Positions 32,109-39,611 of a DNA stretch of 39,640 nt are shown here, in pieces. The translations under genes were made by a program, and so were the position numbers. The notes below the pieces were generated by a model. It saw nothing but the letters and a program-made list of their open reading frames with translations. It made no database searches and had not been told where the DNA came from. The DNA is from Lachnospiraceae bacterium (GTDB lineage: Bacteria > Bacillota > Clostridia > Lachnospirales > Lachnospiraceae): NCBI GenBank assembly GCA_017619635.1, contig JAFZRZ010000012.1, positions 1 through 39,640 of the forward strand, given 5' to 3'. How positions within the stretch are numbered: position 1 is the first letter of the stretch; every line of letters starts with the position of its first letter.

Positions 32109-33587
32109 CTATTTTGCGTTCCTTCTTGCCGTATTGACCACAGCACCTATAAGGCCTTCCAGATCATCCGGTATCTCCTGTGGCTTTCCGCTGTCCGGTA
32201 CAAGCCCGAGTGTTATCGTATTGAATCTCTGTATCCCGTAACGCATGAGAACCAGAGATGTGTAACTCTGAGTCTGACTGTTCTCCGCCCCGTATACCAC
32301 TGTTACGATATAATGTGTATTTCCTGCATTATCTTCAGTCTCATATGCAGATACAAGACATGACTGGGCCTTGTCCGTTGTACCTGTCTTAAGGCCAACG
32401 CATCCGGGAACATTATAAAGCAGGATATTTGTATTGACCGCTTCGAAGTTACTAAACGATTCAAGTTTGGTCTTCTTTATCGATGTTATATCCGTGATCT
32501 CAGGATGTTTATCAAGTATATATGATGCCAACTTGAACATGTCATTTGCTGTCAGATGATTCTGTTTTTTAGTCGTCAGCACATCATCCTCATATACAGG
32601 AAGTCCGTGTGGATTATAAAACTTAACATCACCAGAAAGACCTATCGAAACAGCCTTCTGATTCATGAGTTCAACAAATGCCTCCTCACTGCCGCAAAGC
32701 TTCTCTGCCAGCGCAAGTGAGCACTCATTGCTAGAACATATCAGCATACCCTTTATCACATCCGTTATGTATGCTGTCTGTCCGGGTTCAACCCTTATCA
32801 CACCGTTTGAACTCTTTGATATCTCACTAGCTTCTTCAGAGAATGTAACTGTGTCACTCTCTGACAGTCTGCCATCTAAGATCGCCTCTCTTATGATCAG
32901 ATAGGTCATGAGCTTTGTAGTACTCGCTATCGATACGATCTCATCAGCATTCTCGCTGTAATATATCACTCCGGTTGTGGCATCTCCCACAAGACAGCTG
33001 TCTGCCATATAGGGGATTCCTGAACCGAGCAGATCATATTTATTAAAATCAAACTGTCCTTTTGAATTTATGTAAACCTTATTGTCATAGCAGCTCACAT
33101 CCATGTTTGTTGCAAGTGCGAACTCTCCCAGGTTAACATAACAGTCCTTATTGTCCTTATCCGATACAGGTATCATATAGAAGCTGTAATCATTTCCGCC
33201 AATATTGATCAGAAACCTTTTACGAGTGTAATTGACCTTGTTATCCTGATCATCATCCTCTTTCTCATCTTCTTTGTCTGAGGTATCCTCATCCTGATCT
33301 TCTTTAGATACACTGCCCTCTTTTAAAACGATACATGTCTGTCCGTCCTTTGTGGTCCATTCGACCTCATAGGCTCTCTTTGTATCCTTTAAAGCGTATG
33401 CCATATCGTTAAGTGATATGTACATGTTGTTTTCGTAATCGTGATTAAGAACTTTAACATCATACTCTGTTCCGTCAACATTCACCTTTACTGTCTCTTT
33501 TGTCTGTGAGGCATATGAATCAACAGGTATCACAAACAGGCCAAGTATCAGGGTAAATATAAGACAGACTGCGATAAACTTTTTCAT
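32109..33587 (-). CDS. D-alanyl-D-alanine carboxypeptidase (peptidase S11) with N-terminal stalk domains
   Basis: A 492-residue secreted penicillin-binding-type enzyme that trims the terminal D-Ala of peptidoglycan stem peptides. The signal peptide is 1-26 (cleavage near VDSYASQ). Two beta stalk regions (about 28-90 and 120-178) resemble copper-amine-oxidase-like N domains, separated by an Asp/Glu-rich linker (about 97-117). The S11 catalytic domain (about 180-480) has STTK (S222-K225), SSN (285-287) and KTG (400-402). The start overlaps the upstream membrane protein's stop by 4 nt. It ends with NTARRNAK; an amphipathic membrane helix as in PBP5 is not obvious, so it may be shed or held by other means. 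Confidence 0.94.
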   Translation of the reverse strand: MKKFIAVCLIFTLILGLFVIPVDSYASQTKETVKVNVDGTEYDVKVLNHDYENNMYISLNDMAYALKDTKRAYEVEWTTKDGQTCIVLKEGSVSKEDQDEDTSDKEDEKEDDDQDNKVNYTRKRFLINIGGNDYSFYMIPVSDKDNKDCYVNLGEFALATNMDVSCYDNKVYINSKGQFDFNKYDLLGSGIPYMADSCLVGDATTGVIYYSENADEIVSIASTTKLMTYLIIREAILDGRLSESDTVTFSEEASEISKSSNGVIRVEPGQTAYITDVIKGMLICSSNECSLALAEKLCGSEEAFVELMNQKAVSIGLSGDVKFYNPHGLPVYEDDVLTTKKQNHLTANDMFKLASYILDKHPEITDITSIKKTKLESFSNFEAVNTNILLYNVPGCVGLKTGTTDKAQSCLVSAYETEDNAGNTHYIVTVVYGAENSQTQSYTSLVLMRYGIQRFNTITLGLVPDSGKPQEIPDDLEGLIGAVVNTARRNAK

Positions 33588-34285
33588 ATATCTTCATCCC
33601 CCTCTACAGCTTCCTGCTGTTTGTTCTCATTCTTATGGTAGATCACTCCGCCGTCTTTTCTGTCTATCACGAGCATGCCGTTTGTGATCGCATAATCACA
33701 GTTTTCCTCATCACCGCCTGTGTTTGATATGGTGATCTTTTCTCTGTCGGCTATATACGATGCATCTGTCCCATAGAGTGTTTCCAGCTCTTCAATTGTC
33801 GGCATCAGTACCGGTCCGTGAGCTTTAAGATACTGTTCAAGATCAGTGCCCACAGTTTCCTTTATGAGCTCATCTGTCGTCATGTCAGTTTCTATATAGT
33901 TACTCTTTATCCTGCTTTCAAGAAGATATGTGACTATATTTTCAAGGGCATCATAAGCTTTCTCATTTGCATCATAATATGACTCATATGAGATACCCTC
34001 TTTCATGCTGCCTTCCTTGGTTATCACAAGGTTGCTCTCAACCTCGATGGTACCAAGATAATCATCTATGTTTATCTCATCTATAAGGGTTGATTCAGCG
34101 ATATATCCTCTTATATTTTCACGAACCGTATCCGTGACATCTATCTTTCTTTCCCACTCACCGGTAAGCATCTGACTCTTTCCGTACAAACACAGCAGTA
34201 CTCCTGCTGTTGCCATACCTATTATGAGAATGATAAGAAGAACTATCACAAGAATCGCACTTCTTTTCTTTTTCCTTGAGCGCAT
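33584..34285 (-). CDS. Single-pass membrane protein upstream of dacA-like gene
   Basis: A 233-residue protein with a basic N-terminus (RSRKKKR), one membrane helix (about 10-33) and an external ~200-residue domain that I cannot assign. That domain has VTDTVRENIRGYIAES and TNGMLVIDRKDGGVIYHKNEN, with mixed helix and strand. The ATG at 34285 has AAAGG 5 nt upstream and avoids the overlap of the longer frame to 34348. Its stop overlaps the carboxypeptidase start (ATGA), so the two are likely made together. A role in envelope assembly beside the carboxypeptidase is inference. Confidence 0.75.
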   Translation of the reverse strand: MRSRKKKRSAILVIVLLIILIIGMATAGVLLCLYGKSQMLTGEWERKIDVTDTVRENIRGYIAESTLIDEINIDDYLGTIEVESNLVITKEGSMKEGISYESYYDANEKAYDALENIVTYLLESRIKSNYIETDMTTDELIKETVGTDLEQYLKAHGPVLMPTIEELETLYGTDASYIADREKITISNTGGDEENCDYAITNGMLVIDRKDGGVIYHKNENKQQEAVEGDEDI

Positions 34286-34302
34286 ATTGACCTTTCCTTT
34301 GT

Positions 34303-34854
34303 CTATAAAAGCCTTACAAGTTTGCAGTTCTCGGTCATACCATCCCACATATGCGAAATGTCATATCCTTTCACATGACTGATAAGGCTGCAGTTCATTG
34401 CACCATGTCCAACGATAAGGATATCTTTTCCATTTTTAAGCTCGGGATATATGACTTCATCAAGAAACTCTCCTGTCCTGTTAAGGAGCTCTTCAATGCT
34501 TTCAGCCCCTTCAACGGGAACTTTGTATTCCTCCGGATGAAAGAATAAAACGTTTATGGGACAGTCAGGTATATCAAAGCTGTTCTCAATGCCTTCATAA
34601 GTTCCAAATCCCATCTCTTCAAGCCTGACATCGGTGATTATCGGTATATCTCTTCCTGCAAGCACTATCTGTGCCGTTTCCTTTGCTCTTATAAGAGGTG
34701 ATGAATAACACACATCGAAATGTATGTCTGCGCACTCTTTTGCAGCGGCATAAGCCATCTCTCTTCCCTCTTCATTAAGAGGTATGTCCGTCTTTCCCTG
34801 CAGCTTGTGTGCTGCGTTCCAGTCAGTTTTTCCGTGTCTTAAGATATACAACAT
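34303..34854 (-). CDS. Histidine phosphatase family protein
   Basis: A 183-residue cytoplasmic phosphatase of the branch-1 histidine acid phosphatase fold. The catalytic RHG is at 6-8 (LYILRHGKTDWN), with the second His in ILIVGHGAMN near 149. The Glu/Arg region PLIRAKETAQI and GTYEGIE also match. It is shorter than phosphoglycerate mutase GpmA, so it is more likely an alpha-ribazole, sugar or nucleotide phosphatase. The start overlaps the DUF3783 gene's stop by 1 nt (TGATG). Confidence 0.9.
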   Translation of the reverse strand: MLYILRHGKTDWNAAHKLQGKTDIPLNEEGREMAYAAAKECADIHFDVCYSSPLIRAKETAQIVLAGRDIPIITDVRLEEMGFGTYEGIENSFDIPDCPINVLFFHPEEYKVPVEGAESIEELLNRTGEFLDEVIYPELKNGKDILIVGHGAMNCSLISHVKGYDISHMWDGMTENCKLVRLL

Positions 34855-35204
34855 CAGCCTGCGATCTCCTTTTTAAGGTTCTCGATAAGCTCATAAACTG
34901 TCCAGCCGATGTTATGGGATGTGGCAACTGCTTTTAAGGCTACCGGTTCGGCTTTTGATTCCCTGTATTTTTCCAAAAAAACATCGAGTTTATCTTCATC
35001 CATTCCGATGAACACCAAAAGTTCCGGCATCTGATAGAGTTTCGGAATGTTTACACTGCCTGTTATAACTCTTCCGAGAGACAGTCCAGTTAATGTACGG
35101 TTCAGTTCTCTGTAACCTATGACTTTCACATCCTCATTAAGTTCTGAAGCTATACTTCTTACAGTTTCTGCTTTTTCTTTCTGGTTTAAATGCATAAGGA
35201 TCAT
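34854..35204 (-). CDS. DUF3783 protein
   Basis: A 116-residue cytoplasmic protein of the DUF3783 family of Clostridia. Recognisable pieces are MPELLVFIGMDEDKLDVFLEKYRESKAEPVALKAVATSHNIGWTVYELIENLKKEI. The N-terminal ~55 residues form an extra small domain typical of clostridial members. Function is not established. The start has AGGAG upstream and follows RsmJ by 13 nt; it overlaps the phosphatase start by 1 nt. Confidence 0.85.
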   Translation of the reverse strand: MILMHLNQKEKAETVRSIASELNEDVKVIGYRELNRTLTGLSLGRVITGSVNIPKLYQMPELLVFIGMDEDKLDVFLEKYRESKAEPVALKAVATSHNIGWTVYELIENLKKEIAG

Positions 35205-35217
35205 ATTTCTTTATCTC

Positions 35218-35892
35218 CTAGTTTAATTTGATACTTTCTTTTATATAACAGTCATATCTGATAGCCCTGCCCTTAATCGAATATGAGGGTTTCAGATCTG
35301 ATATATATTCACCTTTAAGAGGTCTTTTTACTATCACCTTTCCCGATGTCGCATTAAGAGCTGCCATGAGCATCCTTTTACCGTCCTCACACGGGCTTTC
35401 GAGTCTCTGAAGCAGCTGAAACTTCTTTTTTATCAGTCCACTCTTACTCCTTTGCGGAAACATCGGATCTAAATATATGATATCCGCCTCTATGTTTCTT
35501 TCCTCCATGGCCTTTATACTGTCTTCACATCTAAGTTCCATGCGTGACACTATAGTTATAAGTTCGGGATCATCTTTTGCTCTTTTTAATCCGTCACTCA
35601 AAAGATCTGCTATGACCTCATCCTTCTCATACATTATGACTTTAAGCCCTGAAGCAGCAAGAAGGAATGAATCCTCTCCGAGACCTGCCGTGGCATCCAC
35701 AACTGTGACCCCGGGCTTAATGTTCTTTACACCGACGGCTTTAATTAACATCTCACCGTTTAGCCTGTTCTTTTCGACTCTGCTCTTTAGTGAGGAAAAA
35801 TCCGCCTTAACAGTCATGTTTCCCATCTTAAGGACAAGCCCGTCATCAGTATTTATTAGGTCCATGCCATTATCTGTGTTCATGTCATTCAT
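35218..35892 (-). CDS. RsmJ-like SAM-dependent methyltransferase
   Basis: A 224-residue enzyme resembling RsmJ, which methylates G1516 of 16S rRNA (m2G). Motif I is TVVDATAGLGEDSFLLAASG, and IIYLDPMFPQRSKSGLIKKKF is the very typical active-site region. The closing VIVKRPLKGEYISDLKPSYSIKGRAIRYDCY is also characteristic. The ATG at 35892 overlaps the upstream stop by 4 nt (ATGA). The frame extends to a GTG at 35919, which has a poorer site. It is in the same operon as an RlmI-type enzyme. Confidence 0.9.
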   Translation of the reverse strand: MNDMNTDNGMDLINTDDGLVLKMGNMTVKADFSSLKSRVEKNRLNGEMLIKAVGVKNIKPGVTVVDATAGLGEDSFLLAASGLKVIMYEKDEVIADLLSDGLKRAKDDPELITIVSRMELRCEDSIKAMEERNIEADIIYLDPMFPQRSKSGLIKKKFQLLQRLESPCEDGKRMLMAALNATSGKVIVKRPLKGEYISDLKPSYSIKGRAIRYDCYIKESIKLN

Positions 35893-36578
35893 ACGATATT
35901 TCTTAAGCTGTCTTCCCACTCTTTAACTCTTTTATCAAAATCCCAAAAGAAGTCTTTATCATACGGTTTCTGATAAAACAGTTCCAGAAGTCTCATCTGA
36001 AGATCTTTAAATGTCTTTTCGTCACATAGATCATGTCTGTTTCTTAAGTCGTCTCTTATCTTATACCACTTACTCTGAAACTCTTCGTATCTGTCTATAT
36101 CTTTTATGCCAAGCCATTCTTTTATATTAACAGGCGTTCTGGGATTATCCTTTTTCTCGCATCCCAGCTCGTCATTTAAAACATAGTAGATGACTTTTCC
36201 GTCTTCAAAGCCTCTTCCCAAAGGAAACAGCCTGCACAGTCCGCTTCTTATCGGATGAATGTAACATCTTCCCTTCTCATTCAGAAAAGGACAGCGCCCA
36301 TCCTCCACCATCTTTATGTTCGGAAGGATAACACCATCCTGATATGACAGCTCCCAGGGACCATCCTCTGAAACGAGGATATCAAAGGTAACAGCCATTC
36401 CGCCCGATACCTTCATATTTGAGCAGAAATTCCAAAGATCGTACGGATCCTGTAAGATGGTATCTCCCATCTTTTTACAGCAGCTTGAACAGGATGCACA
36501 GTCATCGCAGCCTATGGGTGCCGTATCATCATGCGTGTATTTTTTATTGTCATATGACCATTCATATTGGTTAGACAT
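35889..36578 (-). CDS. YkgJ-family cysteine-cluster protein
   Basis: A 229-residue cytoplasmic protein with the Zn/Fe-chelating cluster DDCASCSSCCKKMGD (Cys at 24, 27, 30, 33, 34), then CPFLNEKGRCYIHPIRSGLCRLFPLG with further cysteines. This matches the YkgJ/UPF0153 family of putative Fe-S or zinc proteins with no assigned reaction. The start has AAAGG upstream. It is 11 nt downstream of the DegT aminotransferase and overlaps the RsmJ-like gene by 4 nt. Confidence 0.88.
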   Translation of the reverse strand: MSNQYEWSYDNKKYTHDDTAPIGCDDCASCSSCCKKMGDTILQDPYDLWNFCSNMKVSGGMAVTFDILVSEDGPWELSYQDGVILPNIKMVEDGRCPFLNEKGRCYIHPIRSGLCRLFPLGRGFEDGKVIYYVLNDELGCEKKDNPRTPVNIKEWLGIKDIDRYEEFQSKWYKIRDDLRNRHDLCDEKTFKDLQMRLLELFYQKPYDKDFFWDFDKRVKEWEDSLRNIV

Positions 36579-36589
36579 ATCAATAACCT

Positions 36590-37684
36590 TTAGTATGCAT
36601 TGATCACATCAATGACATAGTCCTGCTCTTCTTTAGTCATACCGTTGTAAAGCGGTATCGATAAAACTGTCTTTGCATATCTCTCGGTAACGGGAAGATC
36701 ACCCTCTTTAAATCCGAGATATGAATAAGCCTCAGACAGATGAGGCGGTATCGGATAATGGATTATCGTTCCGATATTCTTCTCATCCAGATACCTCATA
36801 AGATCATCCCTGCTGTCACATCTTATGACAAACTGATGCCATATATGTGTGGCACCCTCTCTGATCTTTGGAAGTGTTATCTTCTCATTTGTTATCTCTT
36901 TAAGATATCTGTTGCAGTATACTCTCTTTTCATCAGCCATCTCATCCAGATACTTGAGTCTGACGCTCAAAAGTCCTGCCTGCATCTCATCAAGTCTTGA
37001 GTTTGCTCCCACAAGCATGTTGTGGTATCTCTTCTCGGAGCCGTAATTTCTGAATATCCTTATAAACTTTGCAAGCTCCTCATCATCTGTGACGATGGCT
37101 CCCGCATCTCCGAATGCACCGAGGTTCTTTGACGGATAAAACGAAAAGCATCCGATGTCTCCGAATGTTCCTGTTGTCTGTCCGTTAAACTTTGCACCAT
37201 GAGACTGGGCACAGTCTTCAACAAGTTTAAGGTTATGTCTTTTACATATGTCCTTTACCTTATCCATGTTTGATGCCTGGCCGTAAAGATGAACAGCAAG
37301 GACAGCCTTTGTCTTGTCTGTTATCTTTTCTTCTATAGCATCGGCATCTATGTTGAAATACTCATCAGGCTCAACAAAAACAGGGGTCGCACCGTTTATG
37401 GTGATACCCATCACGCTTGCTATATATGTGTTGCCCTGGACTATGACTTCATCCCCCGGTCCGATATTAAGTGCTCTGAATGCTATCCACAAAGCATCCA
37501 GTCCGCTTGCCAGTCCCACACAGTATTTTGATCCTATGTATGAGGCAAACTGCTCTTCAAAATTCTTAAGCTCATTTCCGAGAATATACCAGCCGGATCT
37601 TAATACATCAACAGCCTTCTTTTCAAATTCCTCCTGATGCTGATAAAATCCTCTGTCCAGCCTGTTAGGCATTATCTTTTCCAT
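36590..37684 (-). CDS. DegT/DnrJ/EryC1/StrS-family sugar aminotransferase
   Basis: A 364-residue PLP enzyme that aminates keto-sugar nucleotides. Visible are GLASGLDALWIAF (near 57-69), EDCAQSHGA (D157, PLP N1 contact) and SFYPSKNLGAFGDAGAI with Schiff-base K186. The sequence pattern (GNTYIASVMGI, FRNYGSEKRYHN) recalls FdtB/QdtB-type 3-amino-3,6-dideoxyhexose enzymes. The start has AAAGGAG upstream. An extended -10 lies at 37717-37722. It leads an eight-gene operon without a dehydratase, isomerase or acetyltransferase, so the substrate and end sugar are not deducible. Confidence 0.92.
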   Translation of the reverse strand: MEKIMPNRLDRGFYQHQEEFEKKAVDVLRSGWYILGNELKNFEEQFASYIGSKYCVGLASGLDALWIAFRALNIGPGDEVIVQGNTYIASVMGITINGATPVFVEPDEYFNIDADAIEEKITDKTKAVLAVHLYGQASNMDKVKDICKRHNLKLVEDCAQSHGAKFNGQTTGTFGDIGCFSFYPSKNLGAFGDAGAIVTDDEELAKFIRIFRNYGSEKRYHNMLVGANSRLDEMQAGLLSVRLKYLDEMADEKRVYCNRYLKEITNEKITLPKIREGATHIWHQFVIRCDSRDDLMRYLDEKNIGTIIHYPIPPHLSEAYSYLGFKEGDLPVTERYAKTVLSIPLYNGMTKEEQDYVIDVINAY

Positions 37685-37716
37685 ATATATGATCTCCTTT
37701 AAACATCCACTTTGAA

Positions 37717-37722
37717 ATTATA
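37717..37722 (-). promoter_or_regulatory. Extended -10 promoter of the eight-gene operon
   Basis: On the minus strand TGTTATAAT (TATAAT at 37722-37717) is a good extended -10 with no clear -35, about 33 nt before the DegT start. The divergent niaR promoter is only ~45 bp away. Confidence 0.65.
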
Positions 37723-37759
37723 ACAGATTGAAGGCTTTTAAAAAAGTTTACACCCGGGG

Positions 37760-37773
37760 TTTACAGCTGTAAA
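37760..37773. promoter_or_regulatory. Candidate NiaR operator
   Basis: TTTACAGCTGTAAA is a perfect 14-bp palindrome that contains the -35 hexamer of the niaR promoter. A further TTTACA lies 13 bp upstream (37747). Its position suits autorepression by NiaR in the presence of niacin; this is inference from place and symmetry. Confidence 0.6.
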
Positions 37774-37788
37774 TTTATGTGGTATACT
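37760..37788 (+). promoter_or_regulatory. Promoter of niaR and the EIIC-like gene
   Basis: TTTACA (37760-37765), a 17-bp spacer and TATACT (37783-37788), about 35 nt before the niaR start at 37824. Confidence 0.75.
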
Positions 37789-37823
37789 TCACGAAACAGT
37801 TGAAGAAAAAATGAGGTGAAACA

Positions 37824-38363
37824 ATGTCAGCTTTAAACAGACAGGAACAGATAATAGAGATGTTAAAGATCTCTGACTCTCCCGTCTCGGGAAACACACT
37901 CTCTGAGACTTTCGGGGTGAGCAGACAGATCATCGTAAAGGATATAAACAGCTTAAAGGAGAACGGTTACGAAATCATATCCACTCCCAAAGGATATATC
38001 CTTGATCATTCACAGGAATCCGTGAGGATATTCAAAGTCCATCACACTCCGGAAGAAACCGAGGATGAGTTAAACCTTATCGTCGATCTCGGAGCGCGTA
38101 TAAAGGATGTATTCATATATCACAGGGTCTACGGTGAGATACATGCACCGTTAAACATCAGATCGCGCAGGGATATCGAATTATTCTGCAATGATATCAA
38201 AAACGGTCATTCGAGTCTTTTGATGAACACCACGGGCGGTTATCACTACCACACCGTTGCAGCGGATGATGACAATATCCTTACACTGGTCGAGGAGGCA
38301 CTTAGGAACAACGGTTTTTTAGCACCTCTTACAGACTACGAACCAAAAGGCCTTACAAAATAA
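37824..38363 (+). CDS. niaR: NiaR-type niacin-responsive transcriptional repressor
   Basis: A 179-residue cytoplasmic regulator (usual length 170-180). An HTH_11 domain (about 5-58, LNRQEQIIEMLKISDSPVSG, SRQIIVKDINSLKENGYEI) is followed by the 3H domain (about 70-170), with KVHH, YGEIHAPL and GGYHYHTV providing its conserved histidines, which bind metal and nicotinic acid. NiaR represses NAD-biosynthesis or niacin-transport genes when niacin is plentiful. The start has GAGGTGA upstream. It is first of two genes, 23 nt before an EIIC-like membrane protein, and a palindrome overlaps its -35. Confidence 0.92.
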   Translation: MSALNRQEQIIEMLKISDSPVSGNTLSETFGVSRQIIVKDINSLKENGYEIISTPKGYILDHSQESVRIFKVHHTPEETEDELNLIVDLGARIKDVFIYHRVYGEIHAPLNIRSRRDIELFCNDIKNGHSSLLMNTTGGYHYHTVAADDDNILTLVEEALRNNGFLAPLTDYEPKGLTK

Positions 38364-38386
38364 TCTACATATAGAGGAGACACATT

Positions 38387-39466
38387 ATGGAAAAGACAAA
38401 CAACGAATCAAAATTCAAGGCATTTTTGAAGAAAAAGGACGTGCAGATATCTTTTAAGAGATATTTCATTGATGCCATGGGCGCAATGGCAAGCGGACTT
38501 TTTGCTTCCCTTCTGATAGGTACCATCATAGGTACTCTCGGTCAGCAGCTGGGCATACAGGCTCTCATCGATATGGGCGGATATGCCAAAGGTGTTTCAG
38601 GTCCGGCAATGGCGGTTGCCATCGCTTATGCACTTAAGGCACCAAACCTGGTACTCTTCTCAATGCTGGCAGTCGGTGCCGCTTCTAATGCACTCGGTGG
38701 TGCAGGCGGTCCTCTTGCAGTGCTTATAATCGCTATCATCGCAACAGAATGCGGTAAGATGGTATCAAAGGAAACAAAGATAGATATACTGGTAACTCCC
38801 CTTGTTACCATTATGATAGGTGTACTGCTCGCTATGGGTATCGCTCCCTGGATCGGTAATGCCGCAAGTTCTGTAGGTAAGCTCATCATGTGGGCAACAG
38901 AGCTTCATCCGTTTATGATGGGAATGCTCGTATCAGTAATAGTAGGTATCGCTCTTACACTTCCGATAAGCAGTGCTGCCATATGTGCCGCTCTTTCACT
39001 TACCGGTCTTGCAGGCGGAGCTGCTGTTGCAGGATGCTGTGCACAGATGGTCGGTTTTGCGGTAATGAGCTTTAAGGAGAACAAGGTCGGCGGACTTATC
39101 TCTCAGGGACTCGGAACAAGCATGCTTCAGATGGGTAACATCGTAAAGAACCCCAAGATCTGGATAGCTCCCATCTTAACTTCAGCCATAACAGGACCTA
39201 TAGCAACATGCGTCTTTAAGATGCAGATGAACGGTGAGGCTATCTCATCAGGAATGGGAACCTGCGGACTTGTCGGACAGATCGGTGTATATACAGGATG
39301 GCTCAATGATATGGCTGCCGGCACAAAGACTTCCATCACAGGTTTTGACTGGCTCGGACTTGTATTGATAAGCTTCGTGCTTCCTGCGATCCTAACCTTT
39401 GTATTCGGTCTCATCTTAAGAAAGATCGGATGGATCAAAGAAAACGATCTCAAACTTGAAGTTTAA
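38387..39466 (+). CDS. Orphan PTS_EIIC_2-type membrane protein
   Basis: A 359-residue polytopic membrane protein of the PTS_EIIC_2 family, with 9-10 hydrophobic segments and Gly/Ala-rich helices. Visible pieces are IDAMGAMASGLFASLLIGTIIGTLGQ, NALGGAGGPLAVLIIAII and LPISSAAICAALSL. It lacks any EIIA or EIIB domain or neighbour, so it may not phosphorylate sugars. The start has AGAGGAG upstream and follows niaR by 23 nt, so it is almost surely co-transcribed. A role in uptake of niacin or another NAD precursor is inferred only from this pairing. A terminator follows at 39531-39569. Confidence 0.87.
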   Translation: MEKTNNESKFKAFLKKKDVQISFKRYFIDAMGAMASGLFASLLIGTIIGTLGQQLGIQALIDMGGYAKGVSGPAMAVAIAYALKAPNLVLFSMLAVGAASNALGGAGGPLAVLIIAIIATECGKMVSKETKIDILVTPLVTIMIGVLLAMGIAPWIGNAASSVGKLIMWATELHPFMMGMLVSVIVGIALTLPISSAAICAALSLTGLAGGAAVAGCCAQMVGFAVMSFKENKVGGLISQGLGTSMLQMGNIVKNPKIWIAPILTSAITGPIATCVFKMQMNGEAISSGMGTCGLVGQIGVYTGWLNDMAAGTKTSITGFDWLGLVLISFVLPAILTFVFGLILRKIGWIKENDLKLEV

Positions 39467-39496
39467 TATATGAGCATCAAAAAAGGGAAAAGGTTA

Positions 39497-39516
39497 CTGG
39501 CCAATGTCATTAAGTT
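39497..39516 (+). repeat. 20-bp element, copy 2
   Basis: CTGGCCAATGTCATTAAGTT is identical to the minus strand of 126-145. It begins 30 nt after the stop of the EIIC-like gene and lies upstream of the terminator, the same arrangement as the first copy. No transposase is nearby. Confidence 0.75.
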
Positions 39517-39530
39517 AAGATGACAAAACA

Positions 39531-39569
39531 AAGATCTCTATATCAGAAATGATATAGGGGTCTTTTTTT
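39531..39569 (+). terminator. Terminator of the niaR-EIIC operon
   Basis: AAGATCTCTATATCA (39531-39545) pairs with TGATATAGGGGTCTT (39550-39564) over a GAAA tetraloop, 15 bp with two G-U pairs, followed by a T-run ending at 39569. Confidence 0.93.
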
Positions 39570-39611
39570 ATAAAAAACACTTGACACGAATGCCAAAATG
39601 TGCGGCCGCTT

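Noticed and set aside
34303..34854. Reading the histidine phosphatase as a second glycolytic phosphoglycerate mutase
   Set aside because: It is only 183 residues, lacks the extended insert of GpmA, and the window already has a complete GpmI.
39602..39609. GCGGCCGC, a NotI site that could suggest cloning vector sequence
   Set aside because: The surrounding bases continue in the same composition with an inverted repeat, and nothing resembles a vector; natural occurrence is simpler.
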